Assembly: GCA_015680685.1 (NCBI GenBank)
Contig: MNCI01005417.1
Location: forward strand, 112,979-176,978
Direction: 5' to 3'
Source of the DNA: Gnetum montanum
Lineage: Eukaryota; Streptophyta; Gnetopsida; Gnetales; Gnetaceae
Length of the DNA stretch: 64,000 nt
Positions 21,703-33,193 of the stretch are shown here, piece by piece (position 1 is the stretch's first letter; each line of letters begins with the position of its first letter). A program made the translations under genes and the position numbers. The notes below the pieces were generated by a model. It saw only the letters and a program-made list of their open reading frames with translations, made no database searches and was not told the DNA's origin.

Positions 21703-22860
21703 AATGAACCCACCTAGCACCTTAGTTTCCACCTTGAGCTTAGAAGAAGCTCATACCTTGCAACATGTGGTGGATCTTGAGCGATCACTTAGCCCAACGT
21801 GACCACAACGGTAGTCTCTTCGACTGTAACATCAATCACCTAAATGCACGACACGTGATGAGGAGCGATACAACTTTGTATGTGCAAAGATCCAAGAGGG
21901 CCTATTGTTAGACTGCCCAGAATTCGAAGAAAATCGTAATTTTGAAATCATCCACCAGAATGGAAGGGAATTTCTTCCCACTTCTAATGCAATTATACCA
22001 CTTACTAGAACATTTTAATGGCTTTTGAACCAACTTATTCGATTGAGTGAGTCAAGAGAGCAAGACATAGTGTCTCACTATGATGAGCCCCTCCATGATG
22101 GGCAAGAAGAGTTTGAATCCCATTCCGAAGACAACAATCCATCAACCTCATAGTCCACTTCTATATTCCTTTCACACCAGTCACAATCCTCTACCTCTTT
22201 TGCCACGGCTACAATGATTCCATAGCCCAAACCTTCCCTAGTGGTAAGTAGCCATCAAATGTTATCAACGCAACACTATGTAGGGCCTTCGACCTCCTTT
22301 CCCTTTATTATTCCTTTACAATCCAACCAATTTTCGCAGCCAACGTCTATGATGCATACATTGCCCTATGTATATACTATGCCTACATCGTAATCGCAAA
22401 TAAGCCCTATTTCCATTACCTCCTTTATGTCAATTCCATCGCTAGCAGTAGCTACAACCTCAACTGCATGATGGGCAACAACGTCCTTTCCTACTGTCCA
22501 CTTGTCTTAGATGCCACAGTATATACAGCCCCAAACATATCAAGCTTCACATATGGTGCAACCAACTACGGGGCTGTGGGTTGCTCTAGCAACGGGGTAG
22601 GTAACCATTCCCATAGCACCACCAATGGTAGTCACTCCAGCGGCATCACCCATAGGGTTCTGGACTGCTCAGATGATGCCACCAATGGAAGTTGCTCTGA
22701 CATCATCCCCAATAGGAATGGTAGCTGCACCAATAGCACCACTAATGATGGTTGCTCTGATGGAGCCACTAACGGTCCAACTAATGCAACCTTCCGTAAC
22801 AACTCCGGGTCTGGACCAAGCCTTTTAGCTTATTCAAATCCTCACCAATGAAGTTAAGTA
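21703..22860 (+). pseudogene. Gag N-terminal region of element G
   Basis: One frame from the ATG at 21703 (MNPPSTLVSTLSLEEA) runs about 380 codons with scattered stops. It has an N-terminal helix-like segment (AHTLQHVVDLERSL), a Gln/Ser/Thr/Pro/Met-rich region (22150-22640), and repeats of the type PIGFWTAQMMPPM and PIGMVAAPIAPLMM (22640-22800). The last frame is open at 22625-22828. No gag core fold or zinc knuckle is visible before it ends. Confidence 0.55.
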
Positions 22861-23640
22861 GCTTAAAGCCTCCGGCTAAAAAAAACAACAAACAAAATAA
22901 TAATAGACAAGGGGGAGGGGCAACGTGATGGTGTACCTAGTGGATGGTGCCTTCTGACACTTTTCAATGCAGGCCCTAGGAAGATGCCGCAAGGTGTGCT
23001 CACCTTCATCCACATTAGCAAGGCCAAGGTGTCTACGCTCATGTCTGCGTGCCATTGTTTTGATGTCAAGCTTTGGTGTTTGCTTTTACGCTTTGTGGGT
23101 GCTATGCTCTTCTCTGAATCGTGCTACGCTTTAGACTGTTAGCTCTGATAGTGAAAATGACAGGTTTACCATGGGTAAACCCCTATTTATACCCTCTAGG
23201 GTTACATAACATGTCACTTTGTTGGGATGTCCTGTGTCCCATGCGTAACACAGGATGCTCTGTGTCCTGCACTTAATGTGGAACATCCCATGTCCCATGC
23301 AGCGTAACACATAGATTTTCTCAAAAAAATTTGTTTACATTTTAAAATTTTTACATTTCTCTTGCCTGTCCAAGGAACATTTAGTTCAACTCCACATTCC
23401 AAGCCTTTCAAGTTTGGCTTAAGCTTTACACTTTATGCATAGTGATGGTTCACTAAGACCTTCAACTGGCAATTTTTAAATTCTATTTACACTTCATGAA
23501 TAGTCATGGTCCGTTAAGACCTTAAATTGGCAATTTTGAGATATTACATAGTTATTTTTTTTTGTATAGCATTATTTTCCTCATTTTAATTTGCCTTATT
23601 AGACAGGTACCACTTGACGTTTTTTTTATTTTTTGGTTAT
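22861..23640. other. Gag-pol spacer of element G, probably with foreign sequence
   Basis: Starts with an A-rich stretch (AAAAAAAACAACAAAC near 22878). Further on are GGATGTCCTGTGTCCCATGC-like repeats (23222-23315), a palindromic GGGTAAACCCC followed by TATTTATA near 23171-23187, and repeated CACTTCATGAATAGT / CTTTATGCATAGT phrases (23430-23510). No protease was found here; the region may be a deletion or insertion scar. Confidence 0.4.
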
Positions 23641-23919
23641 TTTGTAGGATCGTTTGAGAAAATGAATACACATGAATATCTTCATTTACCTTTAATCTTG
23701 ACTGTACCCCCTGGCAGACTCATGAGACACATGAACATAGAGCTTGTGGACTTTGAACTGCCTCCTTAGCATCCTTAGAAACATCACTAGATTGGCTAGA
23801 ACATTTGGTCCAAGCTTTAGATCTAGAAGTTGGTGATGTAATCAAAGATCCACTCATAGAAATCCCTATAACAACATGTGAGGGTGAGGTGAGAATTTTG
23901 AAACTTAGCTCTTTATTGG

Positions 23920-24890
23920 AGCCACAAATCTAGCAAAATATCTCTAGAGTCCTTAACGAAAATGTCAAAGTGTTTGCATGGTCTTATAAAGATATGTTGG
24001 GCTTAGACCCGTGCATAATACAACATAACATTATCTTAGATCCACATGTCAAGCCAGTCAAACAAAAAGCTTGTAAAATCAAGCTAAAGATTGCATTAGC
24101 TGTTCGTGACAAAATCACTAAACTCTATTAGGCTGGGTTCATTCAGGCAGTCGATTATGTAGATTGGGTATCAAACATCATAGTTGTCCCTAAGAAAATT
24201 GGGGGTATACACATCTGCATAGACTTCTGAGACTGAAACAAGGCAACCATCAAAGACGATTTCCCATTGCCCAATATTGACCAACTTGTTGATACTATAA
24301 CTAGCCATGCCTTGTTATCCTTCATGGATGGGTTCTCAGGGTACAACCAAATTCGTATAAACATGGAACATCAACTTGCTACTACTTTCATGACCCCTTG
24401 GGGGACATTCTGGTATACAATGATGCCCTTTGGACTAAAAAACGCTGGAGCAACATACCAACGTGCCATGACCTACATCTTTAGTTATTATCTTCTAGAA
24501 TGACTAAATGACTATGTTGATGATATAGCAGTTAAGTCTAAAAAGGCTCATGACCACACAAATGACTTGAACTTGGTCCTTCAATGTTGCCATAGACATG
24601 ACCTCCACCTTAACCCCAAAAAATGTGTCTTCTACGTTAAAACTGGATGCATGTTTAGGCTTTGTAGTGTTAGAAACAAGAATATGTGTAGATCCTAATA
24701 AGATCAAGGCTATTATCAACTTAGCATCACCTGCAAACCTCAAAGAGCTATGTAGATTGCAAGGTAGAATATAGTTTATACATAGATTTATTTCCAAGTT
24801 GACTGATAAGTTACACCCAATGCAACACCTACTCAAAAAGGGTGTCAACTTCAAATAGACAAATCAATGCCAAGAAGCATTCGAAAACCT
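23920..24890 (+). pseudogene. Reverse transcriptase domain of element G
   Basis: Linker FAWSYKDMLGLDP...QHNIILDP...KPVKQK, then DWVSNIIVVPKK, ICIDF, DDFPLPNIDQLVD, LLSFMDGFSGYNQIRIN, TTFMTPWGTFWYTMMPFGLKNAG and finally NDYVDDIAVKSK. The YVDD catalytic pair is intact at 24513-24524. The sequence around the motifs (PLPNIDQLVD, MPFGLKNAGATYQRAM) is Tat-type. Stops include TAG near 24129 and TGA at 24501; the frame is lost after about 24640. It would copy element RNA to DNA in the cytoplasmic particle. Confidence 0.9.
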
Positions 24891-25340
24891 AAAAAAGGAT
24901 TTGGTTCATCTTCCAATTTTTTACCCTTGACAAAGAAACAAGTCTTTCTACATCTACCTCGCAACCTTGAACATGTCCATACCTCGCTGCTTTGTTAAAA
25001 GAGAGATGATGGTTCTGAAATTCTTGTTTACTATCTAAGTCATGCGTTAATAGCTCACGAGGCAAAATACTATGATGTGAATAAAAATTATTTGGCCTTA
25101 GTGTTTGCACTTAAGAAATGGAAACACTACCTCTTCCGTAGTCAAGTTAACATTATTTGCAAAAGTAACATACTTAGGGCCATTACAACCAAAATATATG
25201 AAAGTAGCAAAATAGCCAGATGGAAAGAAATAACCACAGAGTTTGACCTACATTATATAGTGCAGTCATCCACAAAGGGTCAAGCAATAGCTATGCAACT
25301 CACGGCTTTACCTATAGACGATCAGGAAACAATAGACCCA
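24891..25340 (+). pseudogene. RNase H and connection region of element G
   Basis: After a scrambled start, a frame opens with YYDVNKNYLALVFALKKWKHYLF, the conserved C-terminal half of the Gypsy RNase H, then ITTEFDLHYIVQSSTKGQAIA, matching the E...Y...KG.A.AD segment. In the last motif the usual catalytic D (ADxLS) is not seen (IAMQLTALP instead). E has the matching domain at about 49600-50150. Confidence 0.75.
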
Positions 25341-25369
25341 GAATTCCCAGATGAACATGTTAGCAATAT

Positions 25370-25690
25370 AAGTCTGGTACCTACAGATTTCAAGGCCATT
25401 TTACACTTTGATGGTGCTTCGACCACACAAGGTGGTAGCGCTGCTACTGTTATCACATTTCCCTCTAGGGAGATTAGACCTTTTGCGTACCACTTTGTGT
25501 TTCTTTATACTAATAACGTGGCAGAATACGAAGGTCTTCTTAGAGGCATTCTAGCAGCTTAGGAGTTAGGCATCCAAAGTATAGCAATTCAAGGTGATTC
25601 ATAGTTGGTCATTAACCAATTCATAGAAGTATATGCCTGTAAAGCACAACACTTGCAGCCTTATTATGATCTAGTGAAATAGTTACTCAA
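25370..25690 (+). pseudogene. Second (archaeal-type) RNase H domain of element G
   Basis: LHFDGASTTQGGSAATVITFPS, then NNVAEYEGLLRGILAA, then a stop, ELGIQSIAIQGDS and LVINQFIEVYACK. The catalytic set is visible: D in FDGAS, E in AEYEG and D in QGDS. This extra domain downstream of the normal RNase H is known from the Tat lineage of plant Gypsy elements and fixes the lineage here. Two TAG stops (25561 and 25603). Confidence 0.85.
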
Positions 25691-25699
25691 ACAGTTTGC

Positions 25700-26760
25700 A
25701 ACCTTAGATTTTCAACACATTCCCCCGCAATGGAAATGTTATAGCCAACGCATTGGCCACTTTAGCTTTAAGCGTATCACCAAATATGTTTGCTACCTTA
25801 TCCACTTCAATAGTAGAGTGCACTGACCCTATCATTCACACAACAAGTATCATGTCTGTAAGTGCAGCCCACACTCAAGAATGGTATGATGACATCAAAG
25901 CATACCTTCAACATAGTGAGCCTCCACAAACTTTGACATCTACCCAAAAAGATGTAGTACGAAAATGAGCACGGTAGTACCTCCTCATAGGTGACAATGC
26001 TTTATGTTGTAGATCTTATGATGGGATGTTGTTAACTTGCATTAGCAGCAGCGAAGCACAAAGAATCGTGGACCAAGTCCATGAGGGACTATGTGGAGGG
26101 CATATAGCTCCTAGGGTAATGACAGTAAAAATTAGATGTTTAGGCTACTATTGGCCTTATATGGAGCGTGATTGCATTTCCAAGGTCAGAACATGTGACA
26201 TATGCCCATGGCATGACAATCTAATACATGTATCACCTACGGAGTTGCACACTATACAAATCACATGGCCATTCCAATGTTGGGGATTAGACATTATAGG
26301 ACCTATAATGCCTAAGTCTTCTGCAAGATAGCTTCATCATTACTACAACTAAGTATTTCACGAAGTGGGTAGAAGCTATTCCCCTTAGGAAGAAGACATC
26401 TCAATAGGTTTGCAAATTCATTCTTGACAATATAGTGACTTGATTTGGACTACCTATGACCATAGTTACAAACAACAAGCCATAGTTTCGTAGCACAAAA
26501 ACCAAAGCTTTCTGTGAAAACCTCAGCATTAAACACTCCTTTTCGTCACCATACTATCCTTAGGAAAATGGCCAAGTGGAGGCCACTAATAAGGCCTTTG
26601 TCAACCTTCTAAAGAAGATGCTTAGTAGTAGCAAGCGATGATGGCATGGGCAACTAGTTTATGCACTTTGGGCCTATTGCACAACATGCAGAACTACAAT
26701 AGGTAAGACACCATATAGTCTTGTGTATGGATCTAAAGCGATGTTGCCTCTTGAATTGCA
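25700..26760 (+). pseudogene. Integrase of element G (zinc-binding and catalytic core)
   Basis: EWYDDIKAYL precedes the N-terminal zinc-binding domain (VHEGLCGGHIAP ... TCDIC, an HHCC pattern). The core begins CWGLDIIGPIMPKSS (first catalytic D). The second region reads TIVTNNKP where TDNG is usual, so the second catalytic D is replaced by N. The third region, PYYP.ENGQVEATNKAF, keeps E. Several stops. Integrase would insert the cDNA and create the 5-bp duplication seen at the ends of the element. Confidence 0.85.
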
Positions 26761-26799
26761 GGTCATATCACTTTGCATTATCCTCTTGAATTTTATGGA

Positions 26800-27123
26800 T
26801 GCGGCTTAGAACAACGAGTCAAGAATCAACGATCTTGATTCTATGAAGGAATAGCACATCCAAACGCTTAATCGCATCAAGTGGTATCAAGACAAATAAC
26901 AACAAAAGCACCATCACAATTTGCACCAACGCCCAATCAAGAAAGGGGATCTGGTCTTCAAGGCTGTTCACGAACCCGCGAACAAGTTCTTAGCCAACTA
27001 GGAAGGACCTTTTTTTATCACTAAGGCATATGAAAATGGAGCCTTCAAGCTTGTTGATTTAGATGACAAAAACTTTATCAATCTAGTCAACCACTTGTAC
27101 TTGAAGCCGTATTACACCTAACA
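26800..27123 (+). pseudogene. C-terminal GPY-type module of the element G polyprotein
   Basis: Reads IKKGDLVFKAVHEP, then KFLAN(stop)EGPFFITKAYENGAF, and ends in HLYLKPYYT followed by TAA at 27119-27121. This is the DNA-binding tail that follows Gypsy integrases; E has the same ending (HSYLKPYYM). No chromodomain is present, consistent with the Tat lineage. Confidence 0.8.
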
Positions 27124-27158
27124 TGCAATACCGCATCAATAATAAAGCAAAGTAGTAG

Positions 27159-27530
27159 AATGTCCGCTATGACGTTAATTTGGCACAGAATGTCCACTAT
27201 GACATTAAATTGGTTAGAACGTTTGCTACGATGTTAAATTGGCACAGAGTGTTTGCTACGATGTTAAACTGGCACAACATCATCTGCTATGACATTAAAC
27301 TAGTACAAAATGTCCTTGGGCTATGACATGAAACTAGCACCCATAGCATGGTTCGCATTGACCTGAAACTAGCCATCCACTATCTGCTACGACGTTAAAC
27401 TAGCATAAAAATTTGCTAGGACCTTAAACTAGCACAACATGGTCTGTCCAAACCTTAAATTGGGATCACGGTCTACTGGGACCTTAAACTAGCACAACCA
27501 ATGGTCTTCCAAGACCTAAACTGGGTTCAC
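27159..27530 (+). repeat. Short tandem repeats just after pol of element G
   Basis: About ten diverged units of the form GTCYGCTAYGACNTTAAACT + RGCACA. The first four have a 29-30 bp period, later ones are longer. Similar CCTTAAACTGGCA units sit just after pol of E (35215-35310, opposite strand) and at 51540-51620 and 59810-60010. Confidence 0.8.
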
Positions 27531-29021
27531 AATTCAACTTCTATAATTCAACATACACGATCCTGCGAACAAGCGAGAATACCGAGCACCTTTAGTCGCC
27601 TACCCACGCCTCTCAGGGAAAAATGGGGTGGGGCACTATAGTTCCAGAATTTAATTCACAATATTAAAGGAAATCCCTCTAGGACATTTGCGATGTCACT
27701 ACCCTTGGCATCTTGCTGATCTTCCAAAGATGTTGTTTGGCATCTTGTTGACCTTCTAGAGCTATTGCCATCACTGCCAACCATGTTGATTGTAGCCCTC
27801 GACGTCAGCAACTCCCGTTGGAGTTCTAACAATACTATGGTCTAGCCATAGTGCTACCATCCTCCAGCACTCACCATGGTTAGAGTCTAGAAGAACATCT
27901 GGTAGCACAATTCTCCATCATGTTGCTGGGTTTCCTAGCTCCTACCGTTGGTGAGAATGCCTGAGTACTAGCATCACCATTGCTCCTAACCTCTCAGGTG
28001 CTCACTGCTGGTGTGGCTACTGGAGCTTTCTAGCCTGCCACTGTCAACGCCTTCACTGGCCTTCCTACTTTGAACATTGCACAAGCTTGACACCGCACTC
28101 GCAAGCCTTGCAATGTCCTAAGAAGACAGGACTTCTCCCTCATCTCACATAGTGGTTTTTTTCTTTTTTTTTTCTCTGTGTTGCATTTGCAAGATAAAGC
28201 TTGCATGGCATTGGGGGGGGGTACGTTTCACCATGATAGTGAGACTACATTATTCCAATGTACTTGCTTCAGCTTTCCTAGCTACTTGAGAGTGCATCCC
28301 CAATATTCCCTCAACTAACCTAACCTCTACCTCCTACTCTTGCAATTTTCAACATCCCTTGCAAGCTTCCCCAATGCACATGAAACCCCTTTCAATGCTT
28401 AGCCACGGAACCCATGATGTACGTGACACAACTCGTCCCATTGGAAGCCCTTGTAAGTTGGTCAAAGCCCCACACAAATGTAACACAACTCATTCTAGGG
28501 AGGAAATACCTATCATATGGCTATGATGTGATTGCCTTCAAGCGGATATGGGTGTGCCATTCTCCCACAATTAAAAAAAAAAGAAAAGAAAAAAGAGAAA
28601 AAGAGAGAAAAAGTGAAAAAAAGAAGAAAGAAAAGAAAAGAAAAGAAGGAAAAAGAAAAGAAAATGAGACAAGACAAGTGCCCAAGTCAAATGGCACAGT
28701 TGCCACTTTGCAACTATCTCAGCCTTGGATCAACCATCTCTAAGCACTTTAATGAGAGGTCAAAATCTAAAGGGAAGGATACCTATGCATGCTAACTCCC
28801 TCAAAAGCACTCTGTTGAAGGATCATGCTATGGAAACACACCATCGTGGCATTACATCTCACAACTATCCATTCTATCCAAGCTATTCCTTGTCCCCCTG
28901 ACACATCTCACTAAACCTATCCCTTGTTCCCTGCCATACCTCATTTTCCAAGCACTCTCAAGCACAACAAAGCATTGTCTAGGTAGGCATTGATGAATGA
29001 TGTTGATCTCATGTTCTTTGT
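27531..29021 (+). other. 3' untranslated region of element G
   Basis: About 1.5 kb without a coding frame. Contains a run of nine G near 28214, a homopurine tract at 28573-28664, and CTTGTTGACCTTC / CTTGCTGATCTTCC repeats near 27700-27770. A 109-codon plus-strand frame at 28414-28743 is mostly lysine/glutamate from the purine tract and is not a gene. Confidence 0.55.
28573..28664 (+). repeat. 92-nt homopurine (GA-rich) tract in the 3' UTR of element G
   Basis: Only A and G apart from one T at 28614. It lies about 410 bp before the functional polypurine tract. Such strand asymmetry can form triplex DNA or act as an extra RNase H-resistant primer; neither is shown here. Confidence 0.85.
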
Positions 29022-29096
29022 GGTGTTTCATATTCTTTGTCGACATCTCTCAGGCCAATCCTCCAAATGTTGACAAAGAGGGGCCAATGAAACACC
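29022..29096 (+). promoter_or_regulatory. Polypurine tract and LTR edge of element G within an inverted repeat
   Basis: Polypurine tract ACAAAGAGGGG at 29073-29083, then CCAA and the LTR start TGAAACACC. About 45 bp upstream, 29022-29045 reads GGTGTTTCATATTCTTTGTC + GACA, the reverse complement of the LTR start plus the tract with a small deletion. The same arrangement is present in E at 35083-35157. Confidence 0.7.
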
Positions 29097-31102
29097 ACTA
29101 ATTTCAGGCTCTTGTGACTCAACAGTAAATCTTTCTAAGCATCAAAACTTGGGCAAATGTTTTCTAAGTTTGTTGTTACACTATGCAGCGTAGATAGTGT
29201 AGCACCTTGGAAGTCTTAATGTTTGCAAAATTTTTCCTAAGTTTTCCTATTACCCTCCTTAGCACAGTCAGCGTAGCACCTATTCCCAAGGCCAGTCTAC
29301 ACAAATGTCAAGCTAGAAGTGGTCAAAAGGGCAGTGAGGATGGACTAGACAATTTGGCAACTTTTCTATCTCCCGGGCTATCAAGCTTGCTACGCTCTTC
29401 AATTTGTCCAGCTAGACACATGTTTTGGTTGCTAGTCCACCCAAGTGCCAGGCTAGGAGCTGTCAAAGATGCTTAGGATGGACAAAACAGTTTGGCAAAT
29501 TTTATATCTTTCAGCCTTATTACGCTCTGCTACGCTGCATAGCATAACATACGTTTTGGGGCTCAAATATTCCTAAGTGTTGGAGTAGACATGGAAGGAG
29601 CATTTAGCAATTTTTTAACTCTTGAGGATGCTTGTCCTGCCTCATCCTTAGAGTGTGATTAGCATCCCATGAGAAAACATTTCAAGTTTTATCAAAATTC
29701 ATCCAAATTTTGGTGCTATGCTCTGCTACACTGTGTAGTGTAGACAGCGTAGAAAAGGTGCCAGGGTCAAAAATATTTCAAGTAGGAAAAAGTTTTTGGT
29801 TGTTGAAGTTGCCTGTCTTGCTACATTCCAGAGTGGCATTTCCAAGTTTGAAAAAATTCACTAAAAAGTGAGTGCTATGCTCTACTAAACTATGCAGTGT
29901 AGACAACATAGCATACTAAACCCACAAAATTTTTCTAAGTGTTCATGTTATGCTTCGTCACGCTACGGAGTGTAGACAGTGTAACACTTAGAGAACACCT
30001 TCAGATGCCTTCAAAAACCTCCCAAAACTTAGCATTGACCTTCATGCCTACTCTAACATCTCTTCGGAAGCCAAGATCAGTAGTTTGCTTTGTTTTTACA
30101 CCCACTGTTGACCCCCAAAGTTGTCCCTATGGCTAACCCTACTTGGAAGAGGGAGAAAGACATAGTCCTAAAGCGTAGGCTCCAAGTCGCATTTTGGCAT
30201 TATTTGCAGGTACATGGTAGTCCTTTAGACTCGGTCACATGCAGTTGGGCAATATGGTCATAGTTTGGTAGGTTTTCAGTCCCCATTCCTATCTTGTAGA
30301 GTGTAGCACCATTGAGCTTGACACTCTGAGCGTAGCATGCTAGCGTGACTTGTTGTTCACATTCGTGCTATGTGGAACCTAGGACATGTGGCATCCAATC
30401 CACATCTCCTGTCAACCCTAGATCTATAAATACCCTGGTAATCAGCATTCTAAAGGTTGGCTTTGGTAGTTGTATTTGGTAGAAGATTGGCGAACAAAAC
30501 ATTGATGAGCAGTAAATCTTAGCATTAGAGCACTCCCAACACCTATTTCACTCCCACACTTAAGCATGAAACCTACACCTTGCCCTGCATAGTGTGACAA
30601 CTATCAGTCTAGCAAGCTTCGGCTTCCTTATGTCTGTCAGCACTGCGTTCGCAGCATCCTAGGGATTGTGGCCATACTGCCTTGTTGCCTCGTTGTGCCT
30701 GTTTGACACTGCATGCTGGTTGTACACATCATTTAATCAAAAGCCACGCTCCTCCAATCTTGGGATGGTGCATTTTCTCATCTACACTCTCATTTCATTT
30801 TCTTACATTGTTGATGTACTTATTTATTTCTATTGTCAATGTGCATTAAGATACTCACATTGATACACTCTCACTATCATACATGTTACGCTCGTGCTTG
30901 TTTTGACTCACGTATGTGACGCTATAAAAACACTATTCGTAAATGGTTATTGGACATCACGTAAGTCCCTGTCTGGTTGACCAGATTGTTTAGGGCACCC
31001 CGTTTTTGTTCTCTTTAGCATGGCCCTCCCATGAACTCGAGGTTAGGCTGTACACTTGACAACCTCTAAGTGTTCTAGCCATCAATGTTTTTAGACACTA
31101 CA
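29088..31102 (+). mobile_element. 3' LTR of element G
   Basis: 2015 bp, TGAAACACC...CACTACA, followed by the target duplication CCCAC. Collinear with the 5' LTR throughout, including the repeated TGCTAYGCT/AGYGTAGCA palindromes (for example near 29520 and 29713). It lacks the 42-bp duplication of the 5' LTR. Confidence 0.9.
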
Positions 31103-31107
31103 CCCAC

Positions 31108-33193
31108 TTCCACATGCACCACTGCTATTGTTGGAGCCTCTAACACACCTTTCATGCACGTGCACTGTCAACCACACGTTGCTAATGATGCGTTGATGTG
31201 TCATGCATGTTACTCTCATAGCTCGCACATGTTTTTTGCCTCTAGTTTAGAAAGGTCGCCTACCCATCTAAATCATAACATAAACAGCTGATTGGCAATC
31301 AATCTTGGATAGCCTTGCCCATGTCCACCAAGCTAAAATCAAGAATAAAGACCTACAAATAGAAGATTTAATGGAGTACATGGGATTATCAAATCTTTGA
31401 TATGCTAATTTAGCCATGTTAATAGTAGGTAGGCCATTGTTGACTGCAACTCTTGCCCTTGCTTGCCAAGGGACTTCCCCACCATTCACCTATTACGTGT
31501 CATGTCATTGATGGTAGAAAACCTCTAGCAAGTCACTGTAATGTTTGTAGCTGCCACCGTATGCGGTTGAAAATGCATCACCAGTAGTCATTATATGTGG
31601 TTGTAGATGTGTTGCCAGTACCTACCATTTGTAGTTGTTGGCACAGAGGCATAGAACCTTAGGGCACTGTTCACATTCCTTGGTTAGAGAGGGGAGGCTC
31701 CTCAATCATATCTTCTAACATCTACTTGTTGCCTCTTTTATAAGCTGCTCTAATGATGCTCTTTAATGCCCATGTCCACCACTAATGTTTTCCAATAACA
31801 ACATCAGTTATGCCATGTAACACCCACCACTGTCACGATGATTCATCTCCCCTATGTGTTGGTTACGTCCACCACTTGCGCATCAATGCCACTTCCCCAC
31901 GTTCTCCACCACCTCCACCACTTGCACGTTGGTTATGTGTCTTGTCCACGTTCTTCATGAAATGCTCACTGTAATATTCTCCCCATAGTTAACATGTTTC
32001 CCTCATTAGACTACACCTGCATAACTCTCGAACACACATAGCTATTATATCTTCACTATCACCCTGCTTGAACTAAGCCAATATATTGAAAATAAAAATG
32101 CAAAGCACCAAGATAAAGCAATGCAACAGAAATGTTAGTAGATATTAAATCAAAGTTGAATACATTTGTAGAGAAATACAAGGCCTAAAGAACTAGGATG
32201 GTGAGAGCCCACAATGCTACTAACTTGGCCATGACTGATAATGGGTATTTGTTGATCATATTTCATGCACTTTGTTGGTTGGAATTTATGTATTTGTTTA
32301 TTTATCAATTGTTGTAAAGCATGATCATGACTTAAGATTGTTGAAGAATAAATTCCTATTGGTAAAGATAGTAGACTAATAGGACTTTTTAATTTTCATA
32401 GTATTTGAACTTATTTAAACATGGCCCTATGCCTAGCATGGGCAATGTTGGCATCAACAATATCTTAAGGTATACCTATATTCAAACTATTTCAAGGTTT
32501 CAATACCTCATAACAAAAGGATTATAGAAGGCAATAGCTAAAGTTGGAACCTTTAAACTAACTCGTTGTTGACACCATTTCCCATAAACGAGGCCTTATA
32601 CATCCAATAAAACAATAAGTTTTAATTGCCCATCAATCAAAACAATAGCTAAACTAACAATTAAAATTGAGAATAATGTCTAGATTAAATCTAATTAATG
32701 CTCTCTTAGTCCAATCGACTACAAGTAAACTACCACTAGTGCTCATGAACATCGATTGCTCATAAATTGCAAATGTTGTCTTGTTTTTAGCAAAACAAAG
32801 CTCAGAAAATCAAATTTATAGTACCATCAACCTTTGATTTTCGTATGATATTTTTTTAAAAAAATATTTCTTTTCTTGTTTTCACCACAATTTGGTACAA
32901 AAAACCCTCTCATATTATGTGTGTACTAACCCCTTGCTTTAGCAAGAAACCAAGCCCCCACACATGTCTATATTGCTATAATCCTAGCTTGCTGTTGCTG
33001 ATGCTTAATGTGATCATTATGCCACTGCTATGTGACGAACCACAGCTACCTGTTGTTGCTATTTGGGCCATCGTTGCCCTATGCCTTTTCCCTGCATGGC
33101 AATGGTAGCAAACCCTTCACTATTAGGACTCTGTCAATTCCCACATGTTTTGTTGTGGTTTCATCATTGCACATGTTGTTGCTATGCCATGAT
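31108..33193. other. Host DNA right of element G, with a fragment of a retroelement coiled-coil ORF
   Basis: No intact gene. At 31270-31500 the sequence matches, in opposite orientation, the part of the additional ORF of D near 37530-37680 (shared TTAGCATATCAAAGATT-like block). It is therefore a fragment of that ORF type, with sense on the plus strand. The rest (31500-33190) is AT-rich with short frames. Confidence 0.5.

Larger units (their letters stand above)
19182..31102 (+). mobile_element. Complete but decayed Tat/Ogre-type Ty3/Gypsy element G
   Basis: An end-to-end LTR retrotransposon of 11.9 kb, flanked by a perfect 5-bp target duplication CCCAC (19177-19181 and 31103-31107). Order: 5' LTR 19182-21220, primer site from 21222, gag from 21703, RT, RNase H, a second RNase H, integrase with GPY-type tail ending near 27123, a tandem-repeat zone, a long 3' UTR with a homopurine tract, polypurine tract 29073-29083, 3' LTR 29088-31102. 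The second, archaeal-type RNase H is diagnostic of the Tat lineage (Ogre, Retand and relatives). By eye about one base in eight differs between the first 80 bp of the LTRs, so the insertion is old. Many stops in pol. Confidence 0.9.

Noticed and set aside
28414-28795. Lysine/glutamate-rich ORFs
   Set aside because: Produced by the homopurine tract in the 3' UTR of element G; no coding signal.
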